DNA of 26,141 bases from Planctomycetota bacterium (GCA_029259935.1 JAJDEH010000454.1:1-26141); one strand, 5' to 3'; shown: positions 15,116 to 23,613, counted from the first letter of the stretch. Program-made: numbers and translations. Notes: generated from the letters alone by a model not told the origin.

Positions 15116-17026
15116 ATGTTGATCAAAATTACCCCCCAGCTAACGCTGGGGGCTCGCCAGACGCGGGCTCGCCAGGCGTGGGTTCGCTGTTGCGCGATCG
15201 GTTGTTTGCTGCTGGCAGCATTGCAGTTCAGCGGTTGTGGACAATCGGAGGCCTTGCCCAGCGCCGATGAGAAGTCCGATTCGGCGGCCAAGGTAACGAA
15301 GGCTCCGACGGAAAAGGACACCACTACCGAACCCCGGCCGGATCAAGTATCCGATCAAGTCGCCGACGCCTCCAGCACAACCGGCGACAACGCGTCCAAC
15401 GAAGAAACGACGATCCCGGAGCCAACCGGCCACAACGCCGAGAACGCCGACGACAACCCCAAGGAGCAGATCGATCCGCCCCCATCACCCAAGACCGTTG
15501 AAAGATTCCTGCTGTTGGCTCCCGGCAGCCCGCTCGTTGTCGAACTCGTTATGACGATTAACGGCGCGACGCTGGAGGCCGGCATGGAACCGGTAATCGA
15601 ACAAGCGCTGGCCGCCGGCGATGTCGACGGGGACGGAGCGGCCATGTGGGACGAAGTACTCGACCATCCGCGTTTCAAATACGGCGGGTTTGGCAATATG
15701 CGAGCCACCGAAGCGGCTCAACGCAAGCAGATCAAACAGGTCTACGATTCGAACCGCGACGAAGAAATGAATCGCGATGAAGTCTTTCGATTCATTACCA
15801 ACGACCAAGGCGGCGGACGCGCCTTTTCGCTCATGGGCCGCCGTTACGATCGCGGTTACTTTCAAGAGCGGTCTCAGGTGCGCCAGTTGCTGGATCAAGA
15901 TCACGATCTGCGGATCTCGCCCGACGAGATCGAGGACGCCCCAAGCCGTCTGCTTAGCCGTGACGCGGACGACGACGCGATCGTGTCGGCCGCCGATTTC
16001 GCGCCGCCCAGTGAGTTGCGACGCCGCCAGCCTCGGCGAAGATCCTCGGGGACTCGTTCGGCGCTGGTCTTGGGGCAATCCGCCAACTGGAACCGCATCC
16101 TCACGGCGTTGGAAGAGGCTTACGCCGACGGATTTGAATTGGCCAGTGACAGCTTTCCGTTGCTGCCCGGGTTTTTCGAGCAACTGGATGCCGACGGCGA
16201 CGAACTGATCACCCGCGATGAACTCGAGCTGCTGCGCCAATGCGATCCGCATGTGCAACTGAACGTCGCGTTCGCGGAAAATGGCAAGGGAGAACTAGCA
16301 TTGAACTTCGTGGCGACCCCGCTAGAGCAGTATCAGCGGGAATCCGCCGAGGGATCGGGCCGAGTCGTGATCGACTTGCCGTATGGCGAGGTTGCGATTC
16401 AGGTTCCAGCCAGTGCAACGCCTGATGAATCGCGGCAGAGCCAGGCACTTTTGGAAATGTACGACACGGATAGCAATGGGTATCTCGACAAGGACGAGTT
16501 GGCGACCGACGAGAATCAGTTGATGGCACCCCTCGAGGCGCTCGATATTAACGGCGACGGAAAGGCCTATCCGGACGAGATCGAGCAGTTCATGTCCGCC
16601 CGGCAAGCCGCCGGGCGCAGCCGAATTCACGCCGATGTCAGTCACGGCGACGACGCGCTGCTGGCCGCGCTAGACACCAATCGCGACGGGCGTCTAAGCG
16701 AACGGGAAACTCGCAATGCGGCGCTCAGCCTGCGCGGCCTCGACCGCGACGAGGACGGAGCCATTTCGATTGGCGAAGTTCCCGACATCATCACGATCGC
16801 CATTTCTCGGGGTCAGGCCAGCCAACAGCAAGCGGGACAAATGGCACCGCCACGGCCAATCGAGCGCGTCGATGCGCCGCGTTGGTTTTTGGGAATGGAC
16901 GGCAACCAAGACAATGAAATCAGTCAGACGGAATTTCTCGGCGATGCCGAGGCATTTGAAGCATTGGACCGCTCTGGCGACGGCTTCATCGACGCGCAAG
17001 AAGCGCGCGCCGACGCCGGCGACTAA
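15116..17026 (+). CDS. EF-hand lipoprotein with about 11 calcium-binding loops
   Basis: The protein of about 636 residues has a lipoprotein signal (CCAIGCLLLAALQFSGC), so it is membrane-anchored outside the cytoplasm. An acidic, Thr/Pro-rich linker of about 100 residues follows. The rest is a chain of EF-hand loops: DVDGDGAAMWDE, DSNRDEEMNRDE, DQDHDLRISPDE, DADDDAIVSAAD, DADGDELITRDE, DTDSNGYLDKDE, DINGDGKAYPDE, DTNRDGRLSERE, DRDEDGAISIGE, DGNQDNEISQTE and DRSGDGFIDAQE. Most keep Asp at positions 1, 3 and 5 and an acidic residue at 12, so they should bind calcium. Planctomycetes encode many such proteins, perhaps for envelope calcium binding or protein contact. I chose the ATG at 15116 over a GTG at 15077 because it gives a shorter n-region; neither has a good Shine-Dalgarno. 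The N-terminus is partly encoded by repeats. Confidence 0.82.
   Translation: MLIKITPQLTLGARQTRARQAWVRCCAIGCLLLAALQFSGCGQSEALPSADEKSDSAAKVTKAPTEKDTTTEPRPDQVSDQVADASSTTGDNASNEETTIPEPTGHNAENADDNPKEQIDPPPSPKTVERFLLLAPGSPLVVELVMTINGATLEAGMEPVIEQALAAGDVDGDGAAMWDEVLDHPRFKYGGFGNMRATEAAQRKQIKQVYDSNRDEEMNRDEVFRFITNDQGGGRAFSLMGRRYDRGYFQERSQVRQLLDQDHDLRISPDEIEDAPSRLLSRDADDDAIVSAADFAPPSELRRRQPRRRSSGTRSALVLGQSANWNRILTALEEAYADGFELASDSFPLLPGFFEQLDADGDELITRDELELLRQCDPHVQLNVAFAENGKGELALNFVATPLEQYQRESAEGSGRVVIDLPYGEVAIQVPASATPDESRQSQALLEMYDTDSNGYLDKDELATDENQLMAPLEALDINGDGKAYPDEIEQFMSARQAAGRSRIHADVSHGDDALLAALDTNRDGRLSERETRNAALSLRGLDRDEDGAISIGEVPDIITIAISRGQASQQQAGQMAPPRPIERVDAPRWFLGMDGNQDNEISQTEFLGDAEAFEALDRSGDGFIDAQEARADAGD
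15133..15187. repeat. REP-like hairpin and 15-bp tandem repeats inside a signal-peptide coding region
   Basis: CCCCCAGC-TAAC-GCTGGGGG (15133-15152) is a perfect 8-bp stem with a tetraloop. It overlaps a tandem pair, GGGCTCGCCAGACGC (15150-15164) and GGGCTCGCCAGGCGT (15165-15179), with a partial third copy GGGTTCGC (15180-15187). On the minus strand the hairpin loop reads GTTA, close to the GTTG loop of the hairpin at 15009-15028, so both may be copies of one dispersed planctomycete repeat (family membership from memory). Confidence 0.6.
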
Positions 17027-17043
17027 CCATCTCGCGCGTGCCG

Positions 17044-17334
17044 TTACTTTTCTCGCTGCCGCGACAGATCCAAGATGTGCTGCGCCACTCCGCGTAAGGT
17101 GGGAGAGTCGTCGAACCAGTTTTCGATGTTATGAAACTCGATGCCGAACTTTCGTTCGACCTCGGCCAACAGCTCGACGCCCTCCAACGACGACAAGCCG
17201 ACACCGGTCGTAAACAGCGGTTCTTGGTCTCCAATGGCCTCGCCACTTTTTCCCAAGCGGAATCGAGCCACCAAGATCCGTCGAAGCTCGGCGACCGTGC
17301 CCTCAATTCCCAATTGACTCGCATTGAGCGACAT
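17044..17334 (-). CDS. Acyl carrier protein-like protein
   Basis: This 96-residue protein has the four-helix acyl carrier fold. The attachment region reads GVGLSSLEGVELLAEVERKFGIEF, where ACPs have the D-S-L triad; here it is Ser48-Ser49-Leu50, with Ser49 the expected 4'-phosphopantetheine site. The Asp-to-Ser change is unusual but the surrounding pattern is intact. GGAGG lies 7 bases before the ATG at 17334; a start further upstream at 17379 would bury that site. No ketosynthase or adenylation gene is adjacent, so this is a stand-alone carrier and not obviously the housekeeping acpP. It is convergent with the EF-hand gene, 17 bases away. What it carries cannot be told from the sequence. Confidence 0.82.
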   Translation of the reverse strand: MSLNASQLGIEGTVAELRRILVARFRLGKSGEAIGDQEPLFTTGVGLSSLEGVELLAEVERKFGIEFHNIENWFDDSPTLRGVAQHILDLSRQREK

Positions 17335-17442
17335 CACGCTTCCTCCTTGTTCGTGATGGCATGGGGGGTGAATCCCCATAGTGCTTTGTAACAGCTTGAT
17401 TTTTAGAGTTGTTACCCGAATTATTCACGTGTAGTTCGCAAT

Positions 17443-17819
17443 ATGGGACTGGCTCCGAGCATGTTTCCTATTGGCAGCGGAGTTGAAGGTGAAGTCTCGG
17501 TGCCTGTCCCATTTTGCGAACGGCGCATTGGGTCAGCGGTCAATAATTGGGACAGGCACTGAGTCGCCTCACCTAATCAGTTGCACAAATCACAAAACAT
17601 CGGAGCCAGTCCCATTTTGTGAACGCCCGTTGGGTGAGCCGTTAATAATGGGACAGGCACCGAGTCGCCTCTCCTTAATCAGTTGCACAAGTCAAAAATA
17701 CTCGGCGCTAGTCCCATTTTGTGAACGCCCATTGGGTGATCCGTTAATAATGGGACAGGCACCGAGACTTCACCTTCAACTCCGCTGCCAATAGGAAACA
17801 TGCTCGGAGCCAGTCCCAT
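17443..17819. repeat. Alternating-orientation REP-like array with 69-bp perfect inverted ends
   Basis: Eight copies of a 15-mer, GGGACWGGCWCCGAG with a few changes, alternate in orientation: forward at 17445, 17549, 17650 and 17752; reverse at 17496, 17599, 17701 and 17803. The pitch is 50-53 bp, mostly exactly 51. The outermost 69 bp (17443-17511 and 17751-17819) are perfect inverted copies. Between them lie about two tandem units of 102-103 bp (starting at 17508, 17611 and 17713). The spacers are mostly 36 nt and are themselves repeated: one type recurs three times, another twice. There is no gene inside. It fills most of the 510-bp gap between the ACP and Rrf2 genes and probably arose by REP/BIME-type amplification. 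Confidence 0.85.
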
Positions 17820-17844
17820 TATTAACTCCCCCTTGCCAGTCCCC

Positions 17845-18273
17845 TCAAATGTAATACATCTGTTCCGTTTGTCCGCTGATATTCTCAACAAGATCGGCGA
17901 AACTAACATCGTCGAGCATTTCTCGTTCGACCCGGGATACCTTATTCCATTCGTTCAACAAAGCACGAGAAGTCGCCGTTTCCGTGGCGATGTTGCTTGT
18001 GATCTTACGTTTGGTTCCTTCGATCACGCTCATCACTTCGCCCAGAGTTACCTCATCGGGCTGTTTGACCAGTCGATATCCGCCCGCGGCCCCGCGCGTG
18101 CTGGCCACAAGTCCCGCTCCCTTTAGCTGAAGCAAGATTTGAACCAAAAAGCGCGAAGGAATTCCGTGCGCGTCGGCAATCTGGCGAATCCGAACCGGCC
18201 CGCCCTTCTCGTAGTTTGCCGCCAGTTCGAGAACCGCGATGCAAGCGTATTCAATCTTGGCGGAAATATTCAA
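17845..18273 (-). CDS. Rrf2-family transcriptional regulator
   Basis: The 142-residue protein is a winged-helix Rrf2 regulator: MNISAKIEYACIAVLELA at the start, IRQIADAHGIPSRFLVQILLQLKGAGLV as the helix-turn-helix, and STRGAAGGYRL as the wing. IscR, NsrR and RirA use three cysteines for an Fe-S cluster; this protein has only Cys11, so it is more like cluster-free members such as CymR, which controls cysteine/sulfur metabolism. It is 39 bases downstream of, and on the same strand as, cysH, so it is probably co-transcribed and may regulate sulfur assimilation, including its own operon. The start is TTG at 18273, chosen by homology of the first residues, with AAGGA about 9 bases upstream. Confidence 0.87.
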   Translation of the reverse strand: MNISAKIEYACIAVLELAANYEKGGPVRIRQIADAHGIPSRFLVQILLQLKGAGLVASTRGAAGGYRLVKQPDEVTLGEVMSVIEGTKRKITSNIATETATSRALLNEWNKVSRVEREMLDDVSFADLVENISGQTEQMYYI

Positions 18274-18312
18274 TGGCAGTTGTCCTTGCCGACGGTAACG
18301 GCTCGACCGTCC

Positions 18313-19038
18313 TTAGTCGTCATCCAATGAGTGCAATCCGCATTCGGTCTTGGCCGTGCCACTCCAACGCCCAGCCCGTTCGTCCTCGCCCATCAACACC
18401 GCGCGGGTGCACGGCCAGCAGCCAACGCTCGTGTAACCTTGGTCGTGCAGCGGATTGTAAGGAATGTCGTGGTCCGTGATCATTCGCCAGACTTGTTGTT
18501 TGCTCCAATTCGCCAGCGGGCTAACTTTGACCAATTTGAACTTGCTGTCCCAGCCGACGATGGGTGCCTTGGCCCGGTCGGGGCTCTGATCGCGTCGAAT
18601 CGCGCTGGCCCAAGCATGCATGCCCGCGGCCGCTTCCTGCAGCACCTTGATCTTGCGGTCCATGCAACATTGGCCGGGGTCCAATTTGTAAACCGGACCG
18701 CCATGCCGCTCTTCATATTGGGCGACCGTCTCGGCGGGCTTTTTCAATTCCACTTCGATGCCGTACCGCTGGGCAACCTTATCTCGCAGGTCGAGGGTTT
18801 CCTGGAACTGGTATCCGGTGTCCAGATTGAAAATGGGAGTGTCCGGGGCGATCTTTGACAGCATGTGAATAATGACCATCCCCTCCGGGCCAAACGCCGT
18901 GGCCATCGTAAACCGAGGGCTAAACCGCTCGACGGCCCAAGCTAGAATCTCCTCGGGATGAGCGGTCTCCAGCCGGTCACTGGTCGTCTTCAACTCGGCC
19001 AGCAGCTCCGGAGTCGCCTCAAGTGGCTCGGCAGGCAT
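18313..19038 (-). CDS. cysH: Assimilatory adenylyl-sulfate (APS) reductase
   Basis: The 241-residue enzyme reduces activated sulfate to sulfite for cysteine synthesis in the cytoplasm. It has the nucleotide-binding region ATAFGPEGMV, the substrate segment IFNLDTGYQF, and the two cysteine pairs that bind a [4Fe-4S] cluster: Cys124-Cys125 (GQCCMDRK) and Cys207/Cys210 (GCWPCTR). The catalytic cysteine is in the C-terminal ECGLH (Cys233). The cluster pairs mark APS-type rather than cluster-free PAPS-type enzymes, and the electron donor should be thioredoxin. The ATG at 19038 is preferred because GAGGAA lies about 6-8 bases upstream and it gives the usual family length; an ATG at 19140 would add 34 residues of low-complexity sequence. 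The Rrf2 regulator follows. Confidence 0.92.
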   Translation of the reverse strand: MPAEPLEATPELLAELKTTSDRLETAHPEEILAWAVERFSPRFTMATAFGPEGMVIIHMLSKIAPDTPIFNLDTGYQFQETLDLRDKVAQRYGIEVELKKPAETVAQYEERHGGPVYKLDPGQCCMDRKIKVLQEAAAGMHAWASAIRRDQSPDRAKAPIVGWDSKFKLVKVSPLANWSKQQVWRMITDHDIPYNPLHDQGYTSVGCWPCTRAVLMGEDERAGRWSGTAKTECGLHSLDDD

Positions 19039-19172
19039 ATTCTCTTCCTCGGATTCTGCCTTCACGACGCGCAATCGACGGGATTCGCTGGTAGCCCGCG
19101 TCTGGCTTCTGGCTGATAATTTGGGTGCGGCATTTCCCATTTTTGGCGATCCAGTTTTCCAAGAAGTCGTAA

Positions 19173-19227
19173 GTTGACTTTTGACAGTGATTTAGGAATC
19201 TTACGAATGATGCTCATCAAAGTCAAC
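19173..19227 (-). promoter_or_regulatory. cysH promoter with flanking inverted repeats
   Basis: On the minus strand TTGACT (19226-19221) and TAAGAT (19203-19198) are exactly 17 bp apart, a good sigma70 promoter. Two inverted repeats surround it: GTTGACTTT (19173-19181) with AAAGTCAAC (19219-19227), the latter covering the -35, and TCGTAAG (19167-19173) with CTTACGA (19200-19206), the latter covering the -10. A perfect palindrome GATGATCATC lies just upstream. These are candidate operators, possibly for the Rrf2 protein of the same operon. The rest of the 19039-19396 gap holds no gene I can support. Confidence 0.5.
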
Positions 19228-19396
19228 AATCGATAGCATCATGATGATCATCGGCACTTTCCGTCCTGCTTCTGCAGTCTGTGACGATTGTGCCTCCAAT
19301 GTCACTTTCGGCGAAAACTGACGTCCAAAGTTACGCAAAAATCTGGCTGCCCACCGATGCTCGCCACCTGGGTCCGTGCCTTGCCGATTCGGTGAG

Positions 19397-22300
19397 TTAA
19401 GGGCGGATAGCGTCGTTCTCGTCCGCGACCAGTCTGACATGCCCGCCCGACGTTCTTCCCGATGCGAGTTCCTTGACCTGGATTCGCCAAATCCCGAGCC
19501 GGTCATTGGGGGCAAAATCGAGGCGAATCGAAAGGCTTCCCTCGGCCGCTCCGTAAAAGCCGCTAAACTCGGCCTCGACACCTTCCGGGTCGACGATGCG
19601 TACTTCCAGCGGCACGACGGCGTTGATTGGCGACTGGCCGTCGGTGACGGCGATCTTGGCGGTGATCGCGTTTCCGCGCTTCGCCGATTCAGGCAAGCTG
19701 ACGGCTACGTCGCGGATTGGCCGCTCGGTCACCATTAGCACGCGTCCTTCGCACGGTCCTAGCTTCAACGGAAGAGACAATTGGCCCGCTTCGCCCACGG
19801 GGGTCAGTTCGCGTCTTTCAATCAGGTCGTAGATGAATCCAGTCTCGCGGTTTAGTGTAATCGTGGTTTCCGAAGGCACGCCGTCTTCCATCACCAGGCC
19901 GTATCCGCCCACATACGTGCCAAACTCGCGGTTGTCGTTCACGGCAAAGACATAGTCGGTAGTCCCGAATCGGCGGCGGCGAGTGACGACATCGGGATTG
20001 GTCGAATCAAGGACCCGCGTGTACCCCTTATCCAACCAGTCGCGAAGTTCCTTGGCGGCGGATTGCAACGCGGCGCGGTCCACGTCCGCCCGTTTTGTAC
20101 GCGCGAATCGTGACACCACGTAGTTCGGTTCGATGGCGGGACAAACCTCGTCATCGCCGACCACCAGACCGCCGTTAGCCTGAAACGCGTGAATGGCCTT
20201 GACGACTGATTCGGTCAGCACATCGCAGTCCGCCATCACCAGCACTTTCGCGTCCTTCAGACCGCCCGCCAGCAGCGACTCTTCGTACAACACGCGCGGC
20301 TGTAATTGCGAATACATCAAAATGTGATACAGATCGCCGGCCCAAGTGTGATTCCAGCCGTAGGTTCCGCGGCGAGCAAACATCTGGGAAGTGAAGCTCT
20401 CCAGAAAGGCGATGTCCGACGGCGCGTCGGGAATTTGCATCAGCGCCGGCCCCAGTGGAACGACCACGTCAGCAATGAGCCGCTTTAACTCGCCGCGCGT
20501 ATTCGGATTGGTGTGGCGATAGGCACCGGGCGAATCGGTTTCCACCAGCGATTGCCAGCCATGATACATAATGCCTTGAATCGGCCGCGACATCTTGCAC
20601 CAGAAAGCCTCGCGCAGGTGCATTGGCGCGATGGTGATGTAGGCCGCGTCGGGATCTTGGTCGACCCACGGCGAGGGGCGGCCGGCGGGCGAGGAATTTT
20701 CGGGGGCGGTCTGCGACCGATACCAAATGACCTGCGTCATCTTCATCACGCTTTGGCCGCTTCCGTTGACTCGGGCCATTTCGAACAGCTCATCCGTGCA
20801 CAAACCGATGCGAATCGGATCAGGGTAGCTGTACGTCCAGTGGGAAAGCACATCCGCCTCGCCTCCACTGCCCGCGATGCTGGGAACACGGACGGCCGGA
20901 TCGTGGAACGTCCAGAAATCATCACGATCGATGTGCTGCTTCAATCCCTGATGAAGCTTTGTATTCAAGCCGTTCCAGCCGTCGCCCCGCTTCCAGAACC
21001 AACGCAAGTATTGAAGGACCGGATCGTCGTCGGCGATAACGCGGTTCTTGGGGAAGTTGGCGAGTTTTTGATACTGAACGCCGTTCTTAATCTGCACCGC
21101 ATCGGGAATCGCACCACCTGTCGCCTTTCGGTAAGCTTCGATTTCTTCTGGATGAAAGGAAACCTGCGATTCGCCTCGCACTTCGGTATGCAGTAGTGCC
21201 GCGGAAAATGCCCGATGGTCGCCATAGGCCCGCCCCAGGGCCGCGCCAGTGTTGAAACAAAAATCCTGGACCGGCTTGAAGACGCCGCTGACGTCCTCGC
21301 GGCCGTAATGATTTCCGCTGCGATCGATCCGCAGAAACGGCTCGCCGACGCTCGCCCGCCGCAACCAACTGCCGGGCGAAAGTGTGGTAACGATTCCAAT
21401 GTCTTGTTCCAACGCCGTGTTCAACATTTCGCGCGCGGCACGAACATTCTCCGGAGACGCCGGTAGCGCGCCGGCCCCTTCGTCCCAAACCTTTTGATAG
21501 TCAATTCCCAACCCAAGACAGTGGGTGAATCCGATCTCTTTCAGTCGAGGGATCTCCCTGACGACGTTGTCAGTTCCGCCGACTCCCCACATCACCACCG
21601 GCATCCGATGCGGCAACGGCCGAGGCGTGATGACGACCGAAACCAAGCTAGTCGCTCGATAGCCCTCGGATCCGCTGCCCCAGTTCGGAAGTTCAAGCGT
21701 CAACGGGACCTCGTAGGTTCCAGGTTTAAGCGACGAGTCGAGAATGAACTCGATGTAGTGGCTGCCGCCGGGCACAAATGGCGGCAACGCCATTTCGCGC
21801 GTCACGCCGCCAGGCAAACGTGCGGTGACCTTGCCTCCTTCGAGCCGCTTTCCTGTTTGATTGATCAGTTCGCCGCGAACTTTGGCCAGCTTGCTCATGC
21901 GGGCCACGACCACGCGTTTCTCAGTGGGCTCGAACTTGACGGGCTGAAACTCTCGCCGACCGCTTGTCAAGCGAACCTCGTCGATGAAGCCAGGAAAGCC
22001 GTTGTAGAGCGAGCCGATTCGATCGCCGATCGACAGTTGGCGCGTGGCCAAGGCCATCGGCCCGGCGTCCGGCTTAGTGCCGCGGCCCAGTTCCGCTCCG
22101 TCCACGTAAAACACGACCGTTCCGTAAGCGTCGTAGGTAAACGCGACATGCCGCCATTGCGCGGGCCGCAACTGAACCGGCCGCGAATACCACCGCTCGG
22201 ATCGCTTTCCCATGCCGATTTCGACGGTCAACTGCCGAGCCCCGTCGCCACTGCCGCCGGTCAACGAAAGCATGAAACCCGTATGGTTGTAGGGCACGTA

Positions 22301-22816
22301 TTTCATATCCAGCAAAACGGGCCGGCTCGCTTTGGGAAAATCCTTCTCGTCCTTTGCCTTGATCCACATTTCCACCGTGAATGCGCCGCGTGGCGACAGC
22401 ACCGATGAACGCGCGACATGCAGGCCGTGGCTCGCGTCCGCCACCGGATAACCGGCGGCACTTTCCAAGCACCCTCCGAAGCGGCCCTCGGCATTCCACT
22501 TGGCTCCGCGGAGTGTCGCCTTATGGCCGTGCGAGGATGCGTCCCGGGTAGCGGCCGCGCTGTCCTCGGTGTGATCACCGTCAAACTTCCAAAACCCAAG
22601 CACCTGCTCGCCATTGGCATCCGCGCCCGAATAGCTGTCCCACCAAGGGACCGCGGTGCCCTGGGCCCAGGATGGCGATGCAGCGAGACTGAGAGTTGCC
22701 AAGACGAGTGCTTGGCCGATCGTGGAACTTGCCCTTGGCGGAAGACAGAGTCTTGCTCTGGCCAGCTGTACCGTGATGTTCGTGATCAGAAGCTCGATGG
22801 ATTGCATGATAGTCAT
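19397..22816 (-). CDS. Large secreted LamG plus glycoside-hydrolase-like protein
   Basis: The 1139-residue protein has a long N-terminal signal region (hydrophobic ALVLATLSLAASPSWA, cleavage near residue 51). A LamG/concanavalin-A-like domain covers about 70-270, with VLGFWKFDGDHTEDSA, FTVEMWIKA and WRHVAFTYDAYGTVVFYVDG. A beta-sandwich linker is at about 280-390. A probable TIM barrel begins at MPVVMWGVGGTDNVVREIPRLKEIGFTH (about 400); HTEVRGES may hold an acidic catalytic residue. Then comes a Rossmann-like segment (KVLVMADCDVLTESVVKAIHAFQANGGLVVG), like the trimerisation domain of GH42 beta-galactosidases, and C-terminal beta domains. The best guess is an extracellular enzyme on plant or algal polysaccharide, in a family I cannot name. 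The Shine-Dalgarno is weak. It is divergent from the GNAT gene. Confidence 0.78.
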   Translation of the reverse strand: MTIMQSIELLITNITVQLARARLCLPPRASSTIGQALVLATLSLAASPSWAQGTAVPWWDSYSGADANGEQVLGFWKFDGDHTEDSAAATRDASSHGHKATLRGAKWNAEGRFGGCLESAAGYPVADASHGLHVARSSVLSPRGAFTVEMWIKAKDEKDFPKASRPVLLDMKYVPYNHTGFMLSLTGGSGDGARQLTVEIGMGKRSERWYSRPVQLRPAQWRHVAFTYDAYGTVVFYVDGAELGRGTKPDAGPMALATRQLSIGDRIGSLYNGFPGFIDEVRLTSGRREFQPVKFEPTEKRVVVARMSKLAKVRGELINQTGKRLEGGKVTARLPGGVTREMALPPFVPGGSHYIEFILDSSLKPGTYEVPLTLELPNWGSGSEGYRATSLVSVVITPRPLPHRMPVVMWGVGGTDNVVREIPRLKEIGFTHCLGLGIDYQKVWDEGAGALPASPENVRAAREMLNTALEQDIGIVTTLSPGSWLRRASVGEPFLRIDRSGNHYGREDVSGVFKPVQDFCFNTGAALGRAYGDHRAFSAALLHTEVRGESQVSFHPEEIEAYRKATGGAIPDAVQIKNGVQYQKLANFPKNRVIADDDPVLQYLRWFWKRGDGWNGLNTKLHQGLKQHIDRDDFWTFHDPAVRVPSIAGSGGEADVLSHWTYSYPDPIRIGLCTDELFEMARVNGSGQSVMKMTQVIWYRSQTAPENSSPAGRPSPWVDQDPDAAYITIAPMHLREAFWCKMSRPIQGIMYHGWQSLVETDSPGAYRHTNPNTRGELKRLIADVVVPLGPALMQIPDAPSDIAFLESFTSQMFARRGTYGWNHTWAGDLYHILMYSQLQPRVLYEESLLAGGLKDAKVLVMADCDVLTESVVKAIHAFQANGGLVVGDDEVCPAIEPNYVVSRFARTKRADVDRAALQSAAKELRDWLDKGYTRVLDSTNPDVVTRRRRFGTTDYVFAVNDNREFGTYVGGYGLVMEDGVPSETTITLNRETGFIYDLIERRELTPVGEAGQLSLPLKLGPCEGRVLMVTERPIRDVAVSLPESAKRGNAITAKIAVTDGQSPINAVVPLEVRIVDPEGVEAEFSGFYGAAEGSLSIRLDFAPNDRLGIWRIQVKELASGRTSGGHVRLVADENDAIRP

Positions 22817-23001
22817 CGTCTAGTTCGGTCGTTGTGGGAATTGGACCACAGATTTTTTAGATAATACCACGGATCGGCCAGGATTTTACGCCGTTCCTCC
22901 AGAACACATGACACCAACGTGTCCAGAACCTTGCGGAACGATCGCTTACGAATGTACGATGGTTCCAATCTGCTTCGTGGCCTAATGCATCCGAATGAAC
23001 C

Positions 23002-23523
23002 ATGGTCGTCGCTAAATCGGATCGCCTCATCCTGCGTCATTTCGTGGATGGGGACGCGACGTCGCTAACCTCGGTATTTGGTGACGCCGACGTCATGCAA
23101 TTCGGAGATGGTCCTCAAAGCCTTGGCTGGATTCAATCCTGGATCGCGCGGACCATAAAGGCCTACGATTTTCCGGGGTACGGTCTGTGGGCGGTCACAC
23201 GAATCGGTGATCGAGAGGCCATCGGATACTGTGGACTAACGCGATTTCCCGATATCAACGGACGGCCTGAGGTCGAGATCGGATACCGCTTGGCGCGCGA
23301 CTATTGGGGCCAAGGGCTGGGAACTGAAGCCGCCTTGGCCGTTCGCGATCTGGCCTTCGGCCAACTCGATTTGCCGCGACTCATCGCATTGATCGATCCC
23401 GCCAACACACGTTCAATTCGCGTCGCCGAGAAGCTTGGCATGAACCATGATGGCGACGTCATGCTAGACGGCTACACGCATTCCGACCGTGTTTACGCCT
23501 GCAATCGTAACGAGGTCGGATAA
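23002..23523 (+). CDS. GNAT-family N-acetyltransferase (RimJ/RimL-like)
   Basis: This 173-residue cytoplasmic protein has the GNAT fold as in RimJ/RimL-type enzymes that acetylate protein N-termini or small amines using acetyl-CoA. It opens with SDRLILRHFVDGDATSL, continues with AIGYCGL and VEIGYRLARDYWGQGLGTEAA, the motif A that binds the acetyl-CoA pyrophosphate (about 90-112), and ends with the typical IALIDPANTRSIRVAEKLGM. The length is normal for the family. The start ATG at 23002 has no clear Shine-Dalgarno. The substrate is not predictable, and the divergent hydrolase and following membrane protein give no clue. Confidence 0.88.
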   Translation: MVVAKSDRLILRHFVDGDATSLTSVFGDADVMQFGDGPQSLGWIQSWIARTIKAYDFPGYGLWAVTRIGDREAIGYCGLTRFPDINGRPEVEIGYRLARDYWGQGLGTEAALAVRDLAFGQLDLPRLIALIDPANTRSIRVAEKLGMNHDGDVMLDGYTHSDRVYACNRNEVG

Positions 23524-23613
23524 TCATGGGATGCACTAGAAACACGTCACCCCTTCAATTCACTCATCAAGCCATTGGCCATCCAAGGGCCTAGAGCCAA
23601 CGAAAAAAGTCCA

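Noticed and set aside
17443..17819. CRISPR array (15-nt repeats with ~36-nt spacers)
   Set aside because: The repeats alternate in orientation, are too short, and the spacers are themselves repeated; no cas gene is present. It fits a REP/BIME-type array.
22813..23040. 75-codon minus-strand frame upstream of the LamG protein
   Set aside because: Overlaps the starts of both divergent genes and shows no family feature; more likely the divergent promoter region.
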